Assembly: GCA_016303065.1 (NCBI GenBank) | Contig: JAEDMJ010000036.1 | Location: 1-20,167 of the forward strand | Length of the DNA stretch: 20,167 nt | Direction of reading: 5' to 3' | DNA from: Clostridiales bacterium | Lineage (GTDB): Bacteria; Bacillota; Clostridia; Oscillospirales; QAMX01 | Shown: piece after piece, positions 1 through 7,600 of the stretch | Layout: each line of letters begins with the position of its first letter | Position numbering within the stretch: the stretch's first letter is position 1 | Made by a program: the position numbers and the translations under genes | Notes under the pieces: model-generated | Seen by the model: the letters and a program-made list of their open reading frames with translations, nothing else | Told to the model about the DNA's origin: nothing | The model's database searches: none

Positions 1-138
1 AGGGAGATATTAAAACTGTAAATCATAAATTCAGTTTGATTTGAAAAATGATTTAGGCAATCGGCAAAATTACTGTGTATATTCGATATGTGAAATAATA
101 ATTTAGTTTACTTTTCCTGTTTTATGAAGCGTGCCTCA

Positions 139-167
139 TTGTTTCGGTGGGGGAGAGGGTGTAGAAT
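139..167 (+). promoter_or_regulatory. Probable sigma-A promoter of the Spo0A-C-like gene
   Basis: A -35-like TTGTTT (139-144) and a -10-like TAGAAT (162-167) are separated by exactly 17 bases, 33 bases before the start codon. The -10 matches the consensus at five of six positions and the -35 at three of six. The spacer is unusually G-rich. No Spo0A box was recognised in the preceding AT-rich stretch (1-138), in which I see nothing else. Confidence 0.4.
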
Positions 168-200
168 ACTGTAAATCTTAAAGGAAGGCAGTAATAGTAA

Positions 201-614
201 ATGACAAAGTCGGAAGCACTGATTCGAACGATACTCGGTCCTGTGCGTCGGGACATACGTCCGCTGGCATATGCGGTGGACATAACGGCGGGATATCTTT
301 TTGTCAGAAATATTCCGATGGAAGAAATTCATATCACAAAGCAGATATATCCGGCGGTTTCGGAGCGCATCGGAAAAAGCTGTGATGCTGTTACAAAGTG
401 CATCGAAAGGCTTACGAATTTGTGCTGGGACTCGATTATTGAACAGGAAATGGAAGAACGTTATATCGGAAAGCAGATCCACGACATCAGTTCGGCAAGC
501 GATATGCTGTTTTATCTGGCTTTTTATATGTACTACGGCGCGCCTTTTTTCGAGGTCGTGGAGAAAAAAGCGCAAAACTCCGCCGGGAAGCTTTTGGCGG
601 AGAGCAAATTCTGA
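201..614 (+). CDS. Stand-alone Spo0A C-terminal-type DNA-binding protein
   Basis: This 137-residue protein resembles the C-terminal effector domain of the sporulation master regulator Spo0A. The stretch GYLFVRNIPM...ITKQIYPAVSERIGKS (about 31-60) matches the part of Spo0A with the pattern GYLYLREAI...ITKVLYPDIAKKF. It is followed by a helix like the Spo0A recognition helix, with IER and a Trp at residue 76. The protein begins directly with this domain: there is no receiver domain and no phosphoacceptor aspartate, so it cannot be switched by phosphorelay in the way Spo0A is. The tail (95-137) contains an aromatic, hydrophobic stretch. The start is ATG with an upstream AAGGAAGG. The gene is monocistronic: its own promoter lies before it and a strong terminator follows. 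Role unknown: it could bind Spo0A-type sites or be a divergent regulator. The domain call is fairly sure, the function is not. Confidence 0.7.
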   Translation: MTKSEALIRTILGPVRRDIRPLAYAVDITAGYLFVRNIPMEEIHITKQIYPAVSERIGKSCDAVTKCIERLTNLCWDSIIEQEMEERYIGKQIHDISSASDMLFYLAFYMYYGAPFFEVVEKKAQNSAGKLLAESKF

Positions 615-759
615 GCCGGCGAACCGCCGGTGCGCAAAAAGCCTGAAAAAAAAGAAGGATAACGGGATAAAAAACGGCGCTTTTGGACGCTTCTGAGCTC
701 CGCTGTGAATTTGCCTGCATTTCCTTTTCAAAATAAACATTCGATTATATATACAAAAG

Positions 760-794
760 CTGCCGGGAAACGTATTGTTTCCCGGCAGTTTTTT
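760..794. terminator. Bidirectional intrinsic terminator
   Basis: A perfect 12-bp stem (760-771 with 777-788) encloses a 5-base loop and is followed on the plus strand by six T (789-794). On the minus strand the stem is followed by GCTTTTGT, so it can also stop transcripts of the trmD operon, which arrive from the right. It separates the Spo0A-C-like gene (ending at 614) from trmD (ending at 862). The other part of this 247-base gap shows no gene. Confidence 0.85.
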
Positions 795-861
795 GGGTCT
801 TCGGAAAAAAGCGGCGCGGCAAAAGCGGAAAAGGGCAGCTTTTTTGGTGGATGGGGAGGAT

Positions 862-1596
862 TTACTCTTTTTCGTCTGCGGCGGCAAGAAGCGCAAGATC
901 TTCTTCTGTAAGCTCAAGCGCGGAAAACATATCCGGGCGGCGTTCGCGCGTTGCCAAAAGCGCCTGGGTGCGGCGCCATTTTCGGATATTCTCTCTGTGG
1001 CCGGAAAGCAGAACGTCGGGGACGCGCCTTCCGTGCCACTCTTCGGGGCGCGTATAGTGGGGGTATTCGAGAACTCCGCTCCAGTGGCTCTCGTCGGTGT
1101 AGCAGCTTTCGTCTGCCAGAGTGCCGGGAAGGAGGCGGACTATGGAATCGACGACGGCAAGGGCGGGTATCTCTCCGCCGGTCATAACAAAGTCTCCGAT
1201 GGAAATCTCTTCGTCGACACATTCGTCGATGAAGCGGCGGTCGACGCCTTCATAGTGTCCGCAGACGATGCAGAGACTGTCGCACAGCGAGAGCCGCCTG
1301 GCGTCTTTCTGCGTATAAACATGCCCCTGGGCGCTCATGAGAACGGTGTGAACGCGTCCCTTCCCGGCGACGCTTTCCCATGCGCGGTAGAGGGGATCGG
1401 CCTGCATGAGCATTCCCATTCCTCCGCCGTAGGGGTAATCGTCCACCTGGCGCTGCCTGTTCTGAGTGAAATCGCGTATCTGCACACAGTTCAGCTCAAA
1501 AATACCGTTTTTGAGGGCGTTTCCCGTAATGCTTGAGCCGAGCATTCCGTATATCGCTTCGGGAAAAAGCGTCAGAATATTGATTCTCGGAGTCAT
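862..1596 (-). CDS. trmD: tRNA (guanine-37-N1)-methyltransferase TrmD
   Basis: TrmD methylates N1 of guanine 37, next to the anticodon, using S-adenosylmethionine, and so prevents +1 frameshifting. The 244-residue length is normal for the family. The trefoil-knot SPOUT signatures are present in order: YGGGMGM (56-62), GHYEGVDRR (113-121), SIGDFVMTGGE (132-142), PHYTRP (179-184) and SGHRENIRKWR (198-208). The ATG start overlaps the rimM stop by four bases (ATGA) and has GAGGG upstream inside rimM, so translation is probably coupled. It is the last gene of the SRP/ribosome operon. The usual downstream partner rplS is absent here and a terminator follows instead. Confidence 0.97.
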   Translation of the reverse strand: MTPRINILTLFPEAIYGMLGSSITGNALKNGIFELNCVQIRDFTQNRQRQVDDYPYGGGMGMLMQADPLYRAWESVAGKGRVHTVLMSAQGHVYTQKDARRLSLCDSLCIVCGHYEGVDRRFIDECVDEEISIGDFVMTGGEIPALAVVDSIVRLLPGTLADESCYTDESHWSGVLEYPHYTRPEEWHGRRVPDVLLSGHRENIRKWRRTQALLATRERRPDMFSALELTEEDLALLAAADEKE

Positions 1597-2090
1597 ATCA
1601 TTCCCTCGATCGTGTTCACTTTCATAACGCCGCTTTCAAGGTCAACGGAATCGATAAAATCGCCCGCGGCCGGAATGAGCGCTTCGTTTTCGCCGTCAGA
1701 GACTATGTATACGTCGTTTGCGGGGCGCTGGAGAACGTCGGTGATTTTTCCGATGACGGTTTGGGTCCTGTTGTCAAAAACGGAAAGACCGATAAGGTCG
1801 GCAATGAAATAGGAATTTTCGGGCAGGGGAGCGTCCTCTCTTTTGAAGCAGAGGATTTTTCCCACAAGGAACTTCGCCTTTTCAACGGTGTCAATGCCGT
1901 CGATGGTTATGAGCAGCGCGTTTTTGTGCACTCTCCTGGAAACGACCTTGAGCGGTTCGCCGTCCAGATAAAAAGACTTTATTTTACGGGCGAATTCGGC
2001 GCTGTCGCACCAGGGCTGGAGCTTCAGCTCGCCCTTTATGCCGTGAGTCGTCACGAGGCGTCCGGCTTCGAGCATACTTTTTTTGTCCAT
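1593..2090 (-). CDS. rimM: 16S rRNA processing protein RimM
   Basis: RimM is a ribosome maturation factor that assists late 30S assembly through ribosomal protein S19. The protein has 165 residues, a usual length. The N-terminal RimM barrel starts with GRLVTTHGIKGELKL (10-24), the family hallmark. The C-terminal PRC-barrel-like part covers about 93-165 (IADLIGLSVFD...VIGKITDVLQ). An upstream in-frame ATG at 2144 would add 18 residues unlike the family, whereas the ATG at 2090 has a GGAGG eight bases upstream, so I chose 2090. It lies between khpA and trmD. Its leader carries two competing inverted repeats, described separately, one of which would pair with this Shine-Dalgarno sequence. Confidence 0.95.
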   Translation of the reverse strand: MDKKSMLEAGRLVTTHGIKGELKLQPWCDSAEFARKIKSFYLDGEPLKVVSRRVHKNALLITIDGIDTVEKAKFLVGKILCFKREDAPLPENSYFIADLIGLSVFDNRTQTVIGKITDVLQRPANDVYIVSDGENEALIPAAGDFIDSVDLESGVMKVNTIEGMI

Positions 2091-2095
2091 TTTCT

Positions 2096-2170
2096 GCCTC
2101 CGCAATGATAAAAAGTGGAGGCTGCTGCAAAGCCGCGGTATCACTGGAATACGGCGGTTTTGCAGCAGCC
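2096..2170 (-). promoter_or_regulatory. rimM leader: long hairpin and Shine-Dalgarno-sequestering repeat
   Basis: Between khpA and rimM the transcript can form a hairpin from 2170 to 2120: a 12-bp perfect outer stem, then 4 bp and 4 bp interrupted by single mismatches, with a 7-base loop. It is followed by TCCAC and five T, so it could act as an attenuator or a processing stem. Directly downstream the mRNA has GCCTCC (2122-2117), complementary to GGAGGC (2101-2096), which contains the rimM ribosome binding site. The last bases of the long stem and the first bases of this repeat overlap, so the two structures would partly exclude each other. The pairing is seen in the sequence; regulation is inferred. 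Confidence 0.5.
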
Positions 2171-2184
2171 CCGTTTGAGCGCTC

Positions 2185-2418
2185 TCAGCCGAGGATATCG
2201 ACAGAGACGCGAACGCTCTCGTGAGCAGCGGCGGATTTCATGATCGATCTGATCGCCTTGACGATCCGGCCCTGTCTGCCGATTACTTTACCCATATCGC
2301 TCTGAGCAACTGTGAGCTCAAGAACAAGCTCTCCGTCTTCCCGGGTCTTCTCCGTAATTGAGATCTCTTCGGGATTGTCGACAAGAGCCTTGACGATATA
2401 ATAGAGAAGCTCTTTCAT
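2185..2418 (-). CDS. khpA: KH-domain RNA-binding protein KhpA
   Basis: This 77-residue protein is a single KH domain with the GKVIGRQGRIVKAIR motif (about 43-57), including the GxxG loop (IGRQG) that grips single-stranded RNA. KhpA is a small RNA chaperone which in Gram-positive bacteria pairs with KhpB/Jag and affects cell division and elongation. The length and the place between rpsP and rimM are typical of Firmicutes. AAGGAAAGG precedes the ATG. It follows rpsP after 34 bases. Confidence 0.95.
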   Translation of the reverse strand: MKELLYYIVKALVDNPEEISITEKTREDGELVLELTVAQSDMGKVIGRQGRIVKAIRSIMKSAAAHESVRVSVDILG

Positions 2419-2452
2419 TCAAACCTTTCCTTTTTCGCCGGCGACGGGTTTT

Positions 2453-2692
2453 TTAGAGAATTCCTTCTTTTTTCAGAAGAGTCTTGACGGTGTCCGTGGG
2501 CTGAGCGCCGTTGCGGATCCACTCTTTGACTCTGTCTGCGTCGATGGTGACTTCGGAAGGATCCTTGAGGGGATTGTAAGTTCCGATTTCCTCGATGAAT
2601 CTGCCGTCGCGGGGGAACTTAGAGTCGGCAACGACGATACGGTAGAAAGGAGCCTTCTTGGCGCCCATTCTGCGAAGTCTGATTTTGACCAT
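2453..2692 (-). CDS. rpsP: 30S ribosomal protein S16
   Basis: The 79-residue protein starts with MVKIRLRRMGAKKAPFYRIV and contains the S16 signatures DSKFPRDGRFIEEIGTYNP (23-41) and a C-terminal PTDTVKTLLKKEGI. S16 is a primary binder of the 5' domain of 16S rRNA in 30S assembly. The ATG is preceded by GGAGG. It lies 32 bases after ffh and 34 before khpA, within the same operon. Confidence 0.98.
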   Translation of the reverse strand: MVKIRLRRMGAKKAPFYRIVVADSKFPRDGRFIEEIGTYNPLKDPSEVTIDADRVKEWIRNGAQPTDTVKTLLKKEGIL

Positions 2693-2724
2693 TTCTTTTT
2701 ACCTCCATAAAAAATTAAAACAGT

Positions 2725-4092
2725 TTATCTGAACGGGTATCTGAAACCCTTGCTGTTTTTTGCCTGAGGACCGCCGAAGTTCATCTTCGGCTTGCCGCCG
2801 GCCATCTTTTTTGCCATCATCTGCGTGGCCTCAAACTGTTTGAGAACCCGGTTGATGTCTTCGATGCGGCATCCGCTGCCTGCGGCGATTCGTTTTTTGC
2901 GGCTGAAGTTGAGGATCGAGGGGTTCTGACGCTCTTTTTTCGTCATCGAAAGGATGACGGCCTCGGTTCTTGTTATAAGTTTTTCATCGATCTTCGCGTT
3001 TGCAAGCTGTTTTGCGCTGACGCCCGGAACCATTCCCGCGAGACTTTCAAGCGACCCCATGCCTTTGAGCTGCTGCATCTGTTCGAGAAAATCGTCCAGA
3101 TCGAATTTGTTTTTGCGGAGCTTCTGTTCAAGCTCGGCAGCCTTTTTGTCGTCAAAATTGCGCTGGGCCTTTTCGATGAAGGTCAGCATATCGCCCATGC
3201 CGAGGATTCGGGAGGCGACACGGTCGGGGTGGAACGGCTCAATGCAGTTCGAATCGAGCTTTTCTCCGGTGCCGACGAATTTAATGGGCTTTCCCGTGAC
3301 TGCCCGCACGGAAAGCGCTGCGCCGCCGCGGGCGTCGGAGTCGTGCTTCGCAAGGAGGACGCCGCTTATGTCCAGCGCGTCGTTGAAGGCGGAGGCGGCG
3401 TTTACCGCGTCCTGACCGGTCATTGCGTCGACGACAAGCATGATCTCATTGGGGTTGACGGCGGCCTTGATGCGTTTGAGCTCGTCCATCAGTTCTTCGT
3501 CCACATGGAGCCGTCCGGCGGTGTCGATGAAGACCATGTCGTTTCCGTTTATTCCGGCATGGACGATGCCCTGGCGCGCTATTTCAACGGGATCCCCCTG
3601 ACCCATCTCGAAGACGGGCACGCCGACCTGTTCGCCGACGACCTGGAGCTGTTTGATTGCGGCGGGGCGGTATACGTCGCAGGCCACAAGGAGGGGGCGT
3701 TTTTTCAGAGTTTCCCTGAAGTATCCGGCAAGCTTTGCGCCGTTGGTGGTCTTGCCGGCGCCCTGGAGACCGACGAGCATGACGACCGTCGGCCCTTTGG
3801 AGGCCATGTTCACGCGGACGTTCTGTCCGCCCATCATGGCGACGAGTTCGTCGTTGACGATCTTTATGACCTGCTGCGCAGGATTGAGACTCTGGTGGAC
3901 TTCGGCGCCGAGAGATTTTTCGGAGACGGTTTTTACGAAGTCGTTGACGACCCTGACATTGACGTCAGCTTCCAAAAGAGCAAGCTTGACTTCGCGCATT
4001 GCGGAACGGATGTCCCCCTCGGTAAGCTTTCCGCGGCCGCGGAGCCGGGAAAACACTTTTCCGAGCTTTTCCTGTAAGTTTTCAAAAGCCAT
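2725..4092 (-). CDS. ffh: Signal recognition particle GTPase Ffh (SRP54)
   Basis: Ffh binds 4.5S/6S RNA and signal sequences of nascent membrane and secreted proteins and docks with FtsY. At 455 residues it has normal length. Seen in order: the N-terminal helical domain (1-95), the G1 P-loop GLQGAGKTT (108-116), DVYRPAA (139-145), G3 DTAGR (190-194), DARGGAAL (253-260), and a methionine-rich M domain (about 325-455) with the RNA-binding SRKKRIAAGSG motif and several QMQ/MM clusters. Odd point: the G4 region reads LLAKHDSDARGG (246-257), where the family norm is LTKxDGDARGG, so the usual Thr and Gly are replaced by Ala and Ser and the x position is His. The Lys and Asp are kept. The ATG has GGAG upstream, and ylxM ends 14 bases before it. 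Confidence 0.98.
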   Translation of the reverse strand: MAFENLQEKLGKVFSRLRGRGKLTEGDIRSAMREVKLALLEADVNVRVVNDFVKTVSEKSLGAEVHQSLNPAQQVIKIVNDELVAMMGGQNVRVNMASKGPTVVMLVGLQGAGKTTNGAKLAGYFRETLKKRPLLVACDVYRPAAIKQLQVVGEQVGVPVFEMGQGDPVEIARQGIVHAGINGNDMVFIDTAGRLHVDEELMDELKRIKAAVNPNEIMLVVDAMTGQDAVNAASAFNDALDISGVLLAKHDSDARGGAALSVRAVTGKPIKFVGTGEKLDSNCIEPFHPDRVASRILGMGDMLTFIEKAQRNFDDKKAAELEQKLRKNKFDLDDFLEQMQQLKGMGSLESLAGMVPGVSAKQLANAKIDEKLITRTEAVILSMTKKERQNPSILNFSRKKRIAAGSGCRIEDINRVLKQFEATQMMAKKMAGGKPKMNFGGPQAKNSKGFRYPFR

Positions 4093-4106
4093 ATCTTTGC
4101 TCCTGC

Positions 4107-4469
4107 TCAGGTGTTTTGTCTTGCAAGCGCCAGAATCTCCGTGAGTCTGAGGTCAAACTCCGTGGAGCGGTAGCGTTTTCTGTTGAGTTCCAAAAGCGCA
4201 TCAACATCTTCGGCGATCCTGTCGAAATCACGGGTTGCCTGCAGAAATTTTTCGACAAGCCCCAGCTTTTCCTCCATATCATTGAGGATATTGGAGGCTT
4301 TGACGACCGCATCGCGAACGCCCTGCCGGGTGATGTTCGCGTGCTCGGAGATTTCGGTGAGAGAGAGATCTTCGTTGTAATAGAGGTCAAAGACTTCCTG
4401 TTGGCGCTCGGTCAGAACAGGCCCGTAAAAATCGAACAGCATACACATACGGAACGCGTTATCCTTCAT
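4107..4469 (-). CDS. ylxM: YlxM family SRP-associated DNA-binding-like protein
   Basis: YlxM (p13) is a small helix-turn-helix protein encoded next to ffh in Firmicutes. In streptococci it stimulates SRP pathway GTPase activity. The 120-residue protein has the sigma-70-region-4-like motif LTERQQEVFDLYYNEDLSL followed by TEISEHANITRQGVRDAV (about 20-55) and a charged helical tail. A GTG at 4478 would add three residues, but the ATG at 4469 has GGGAGGG eight bases upstream, so I chose it. It is the first gene of the operon, directly behind the promoter at 4531-4559. Confidence 0.93.
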   Translation of the reverse strand: MKDNAFRMCMLFDFYGPVLTERQQEVFDLYYNEDLSLTEISEHANITRQGVRDAVVKASNILNDMEEKLGLVEKFLQATRDFDRIAEDVDALLELNRKRYRSTEFDLRLTEILALARQNT

Positions 4470-4501
4470 TGCGTACACCCTCCCGACAAGTTACAAGGCT
4501 T

Positions 4502-4522
4502 TGTAAAGTGTGTTTCTTTACA
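4502..4522. repeat. Inverted repeat at the start of the ylxM-ffh transcript
   Basis: A perfect 7-bp inverted repeat TGTAAAG-N7-CTTTACA lies just downstream of the -10 element, about where transcription should start. A second small palindrome TTACAA-GGCT-TTGTAA (4491-4506) partly overlaps it. These may be an operator for a dimeric regulator or a 5' leader hairpin. No known regulator site is recognised. Confidence 0.4.
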
Positions 4523-4530
4523 GCCTGCAT

Positions 4531-4559
4531 ATTTTATCACAAAGACCCGGTTTTGTCAA
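4531..4559 (-). promoter_or_regulatory. Strong sigma-A promoter of the ylxM-ffh-rpsP-khpA-rimM-trmD operon
   Basis: On the minus strand there is a perfect -35 TTGACA (4559-4554), a 17-base spacer and a -10 TAAAAT (4536-4531), preceded by TGA, that is an extended -10 TGn. The expected start of transcription is near 4524, leaving a leader of about 55 bases before ylxM. This is the best promoter match in the window and fits a highly expressed housekeeping operon. I see no equally good plus-strand promoter for the glucan synthase in the same gap (4470-4661). Confidence 0.88.
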
Positions 4560-4661
4560 GGGAAAAGAAGCGCATAAGAAAAATAAATTTTGGGAAAATA
4601 AGACGGTGCGGGGGTTAAAAAAAGTGCATCCCCGGCAAAACGGTCACGGAGGATTTTCGGG

Positions 4662-7600
4662 ATGAGTTCGGAGAAATTCTTTGGAATAGGCGAAAGGCTC
4701 TATATCGATTACAGCCGCATGGAAAACTACGGAAGGAACTGTGCGGCGGAAAACCTTTGCGGAAGTTCGGAGACGGCTTTGAGGCGCTTTCTTCGCATGA
4801 TGAAGGGAAAGATGTCGGCGGTCCGGAGCGCGGCCTGCGCGGCAGGAAGCGGAGAGAGAGAGCCGGGGGCGGTTCTTGCGGACAATCTCTACCTTTTGGA
4901 AGAGACCTGGGACGGGATACGGAGCGGCCTCTGCGGACTTAAGCTTCCGGGGCGCAGGGGAGGTTTTCCCGCGGTTTTTCATTTGGCGGTTTCCTTTGTG
5001 AAAACCGGGGAGGAAAACCTGACCGAATACGGGATGAAGCTTTTTCTGAGCGGCGCGGAAAAGGAGCGGCCGCTTCTTTTCCGGGAATCCGCGTGCTTTG
5101 TGACGATGATGAAATGCGCGCTGCTTATCCTTTGCGCCGACGTGGCCGAATGCTGTGTGAAATTTCCGAAAGGCTGCACTGACGCCGAGGCAAGACTGAA
5201 GCGGCGGATCGAATTCGGAACGAGCGCCGCTGCCACGGACGAACTGAGCGCGGAGCACGCCGAAAAGCTTCGGAGCGGACTTTCGGAGTCGGCCGCTGCC
5301 TGTATCCGTATGCTGAGGCGCCTTGAGGACAGACAGTTTTCAAAGGCGGTGAGAGAGTCTTCGGCGGAGGAAAAGCTTCTCCTGTCGGATCCCGCCGGAG
5401 TATATCCCGAAAGCAGCGACGAAACAAAGGCTCACATTCGCTTTCTTGTTGAAAAGGAGGCGAAGCTTTCGGGGAGAAGTGAAGAGGATGTCATTATTTC
5501 CGCTCTCGGGCGCGCGGACGGAGAAAAGGGCGTTATCGGCGCGGCGTTTGACTTTGCAAATATCGAAAAAAGGCGGAGATTTGAAAGATTCTCGTATCTT
5601 CTGCTGGAAAACCTGCTCCCCCTGGCCGCGGCCGTGCTGACCGGAGTTTGGGCCGGGTGGTTTCCGGCGGCCGTGTCATATCTTCCGTGGCGGGAGATCT
5701 GCACCGCGTTTTTGCAGCAGCTCTATCCGCGTTTTGTCCTTCCGAGAGAAATCTGTTCCCTGAATTTACGCGGGGGCGTACCTGAAAGCGCTCGGACGCT
5801 TTGCGTCGTATCCCTTCTTGCGGACAGCGCCGAAACCGTCGAAAAACATATGAAAAAGCTTGAAAGGTATATGCTTTCCAACCGGGACTGCGGCGGGGGC
5901 GTTATGTTCGGTCTTTTGATGGATCTTCCCGACGCGGACGCGCAGAGCGTCCCGGAGGACGCGGCGATAATTTCAAAAGCTCAGGCCGAGGCGGAAAAGC
6001 TGAATCTGCGGTGGGGCGGGAAATTCTGCGTTATTTACCGTGAAAGGGTGAAAAGCGCCTGCGAGGAGAAGTTCATACCCTGGGAACGGAAAAGGGGCGC
6101 CATAATGGCGCTTGCCGCACTTGCCGCGGGAGAGGAATCGTCCTGTGAAGTGCGCGGAACGGAAAGGGAAAAGCTCCGCGGCGTCAGGTATATTCTGACT
6201 CTCGATGCGGACACGGAGCCCTATCCGGGGAGCGTCAAAAAAATCGTTGCGGCGGCGGCTCATCCCCAGAACGCCCCGGTCATCGGGTCAAACGGGCGCG
6301 TTGTTTCCGGCTACGGCATAATAAAGCCGCGGATGAGCATGGAGCTTGACTGGGCGAACCGCTCGCTTTTTTCAAGGATATACGCAGGTCAGGGGGGCAC
6401 TGACCCCTATTCTTCGCCGTCGGCCGATCCGGGGTGGTGCATGTTCGGAAACTCCCACTTTACCGGAAAGGGAATCCTTGACGTCCGGGCGGTTTGCCGG
6501 GTTCTCTCCGAAAGACTTCCCGACGAAAAAATTCTCTCCCACGACATTCTGGAAGGGGGATATCTCCGGTGCGGATACGCCGCCGGAGCGGAATTTCTGG
6601 ACGGTTTTCCGTCCACCGTCAGAGGATATGCGAAGCGTCTCGGAAGATGGACCCGGGGCGATATACAGCTTATTCCATGGCTTTTCAGGACCGTGCGGGA
6701 CAGAGGTGGGGAAAAATATCCTAACCCCGTGGACGGCGTCACACGCTGCGAGATATTCCGAAACGCGCTGAGGCCGCTTTTGCCCGTGTGCGTATTTGCG
6801 TCGTTCTTCCTTTTTGTGACGGGGACGCCGGGTTTTGCTTTGCCTGCGGCCGCGTCGCTGATCTCTCTTGCAGCGCCCCTTTTGATAAACGTTTTTCTGC
6901 GCCTTACAAGACCCGCACACAGCGCCGTACGGCGGCACTCCGAAGTGTATACGGGATGGCGCGGCGGCGTAATGCTGACGTTTTCAAAAATCGTGTTCAT
7001 CCCGTACGAGGCCTGGGTGTCGGTGCGCTCTGCGGTCACGGCGCTGTGGAGAATGCTCTTTTCAAAAAAACGCCTTCTCGAGTGGGTGACGGCCGCCGAA
7101 GGGGACCGGCTCAGCCCGAAAGGTCCCCTGAAGACATACTGTGCAATGCTCTCCTGCGTGCTGGCCGGGGCGCTGGCGGTGCTTGTCGGGATGGACCCCG
7201 CGTCCTTTGCCGCGGCGGTGATATGGGGGCTTGCGCCGCTTTTTGCCTCGTACCTTTCCGTGCCGCTGGAGAAAAAGACGTCCGCGGGAAAATCGGAGGA
7301 GCGCCTGCTTTGGGCGCATGCGGAAAAAATGGAAAGGTATTTTTCGGACATTGCCCTGTCAGAATACCTGCTTCCTCCGGACAATTTTCAGGAAAATCCC
7401 CATGCCGGGTGGGCGGACAGAACAAGTCCGACAAATATCGGGCTTGTTCTTTTGGCCGCGGCGGCTTCGGCCAAAATGGGGCTTATAACCGGGGCGGAAG
7501 CCGCAAGGCGCTGCACAGCGCTTGCCGACCGGATTGCAGCTTTGGAAAAATACAGGGGAAATCTCTATAACTGGTACGGCTGCCTGACGGCAAAACCCCT

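Noticed and set aside
616..630. Short perfect hairpin CCGGCG-AAC-CGCCGG after the first gene
   Set aside because: No T tract on either side, so not called a terminator; the strong terminator at 760-794 serves this role.
108..917. Minus-strand open frame of 269 codons across the first gene and terminator
   Set aside because: It runs antisense through the Spo0A-C-like gene and the intergenic hairpin, has a composition rich in Lys, Arg, Phe and Ser, and shows no domain.
775..1536. Plus-strand open frame of 253 codons opposite trmD
   Set aside because: It mirrors trmD and has no family motif; the open frame results from the codon bias of the real gene.
3229..4077. Plus-strand open frame of 282 codons opposite ffh
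   Set aside because: Antisense to a certain gene, no recognised domain, no ribosome binding site.
4553..4580. Plus-strand promoter for the glucan synthase (TTGTCA then TAAGAA, 16-base spacer)
   Set aside because: The -10 matches only three of six bases and the -35 is the complement of the better minus-strand element.
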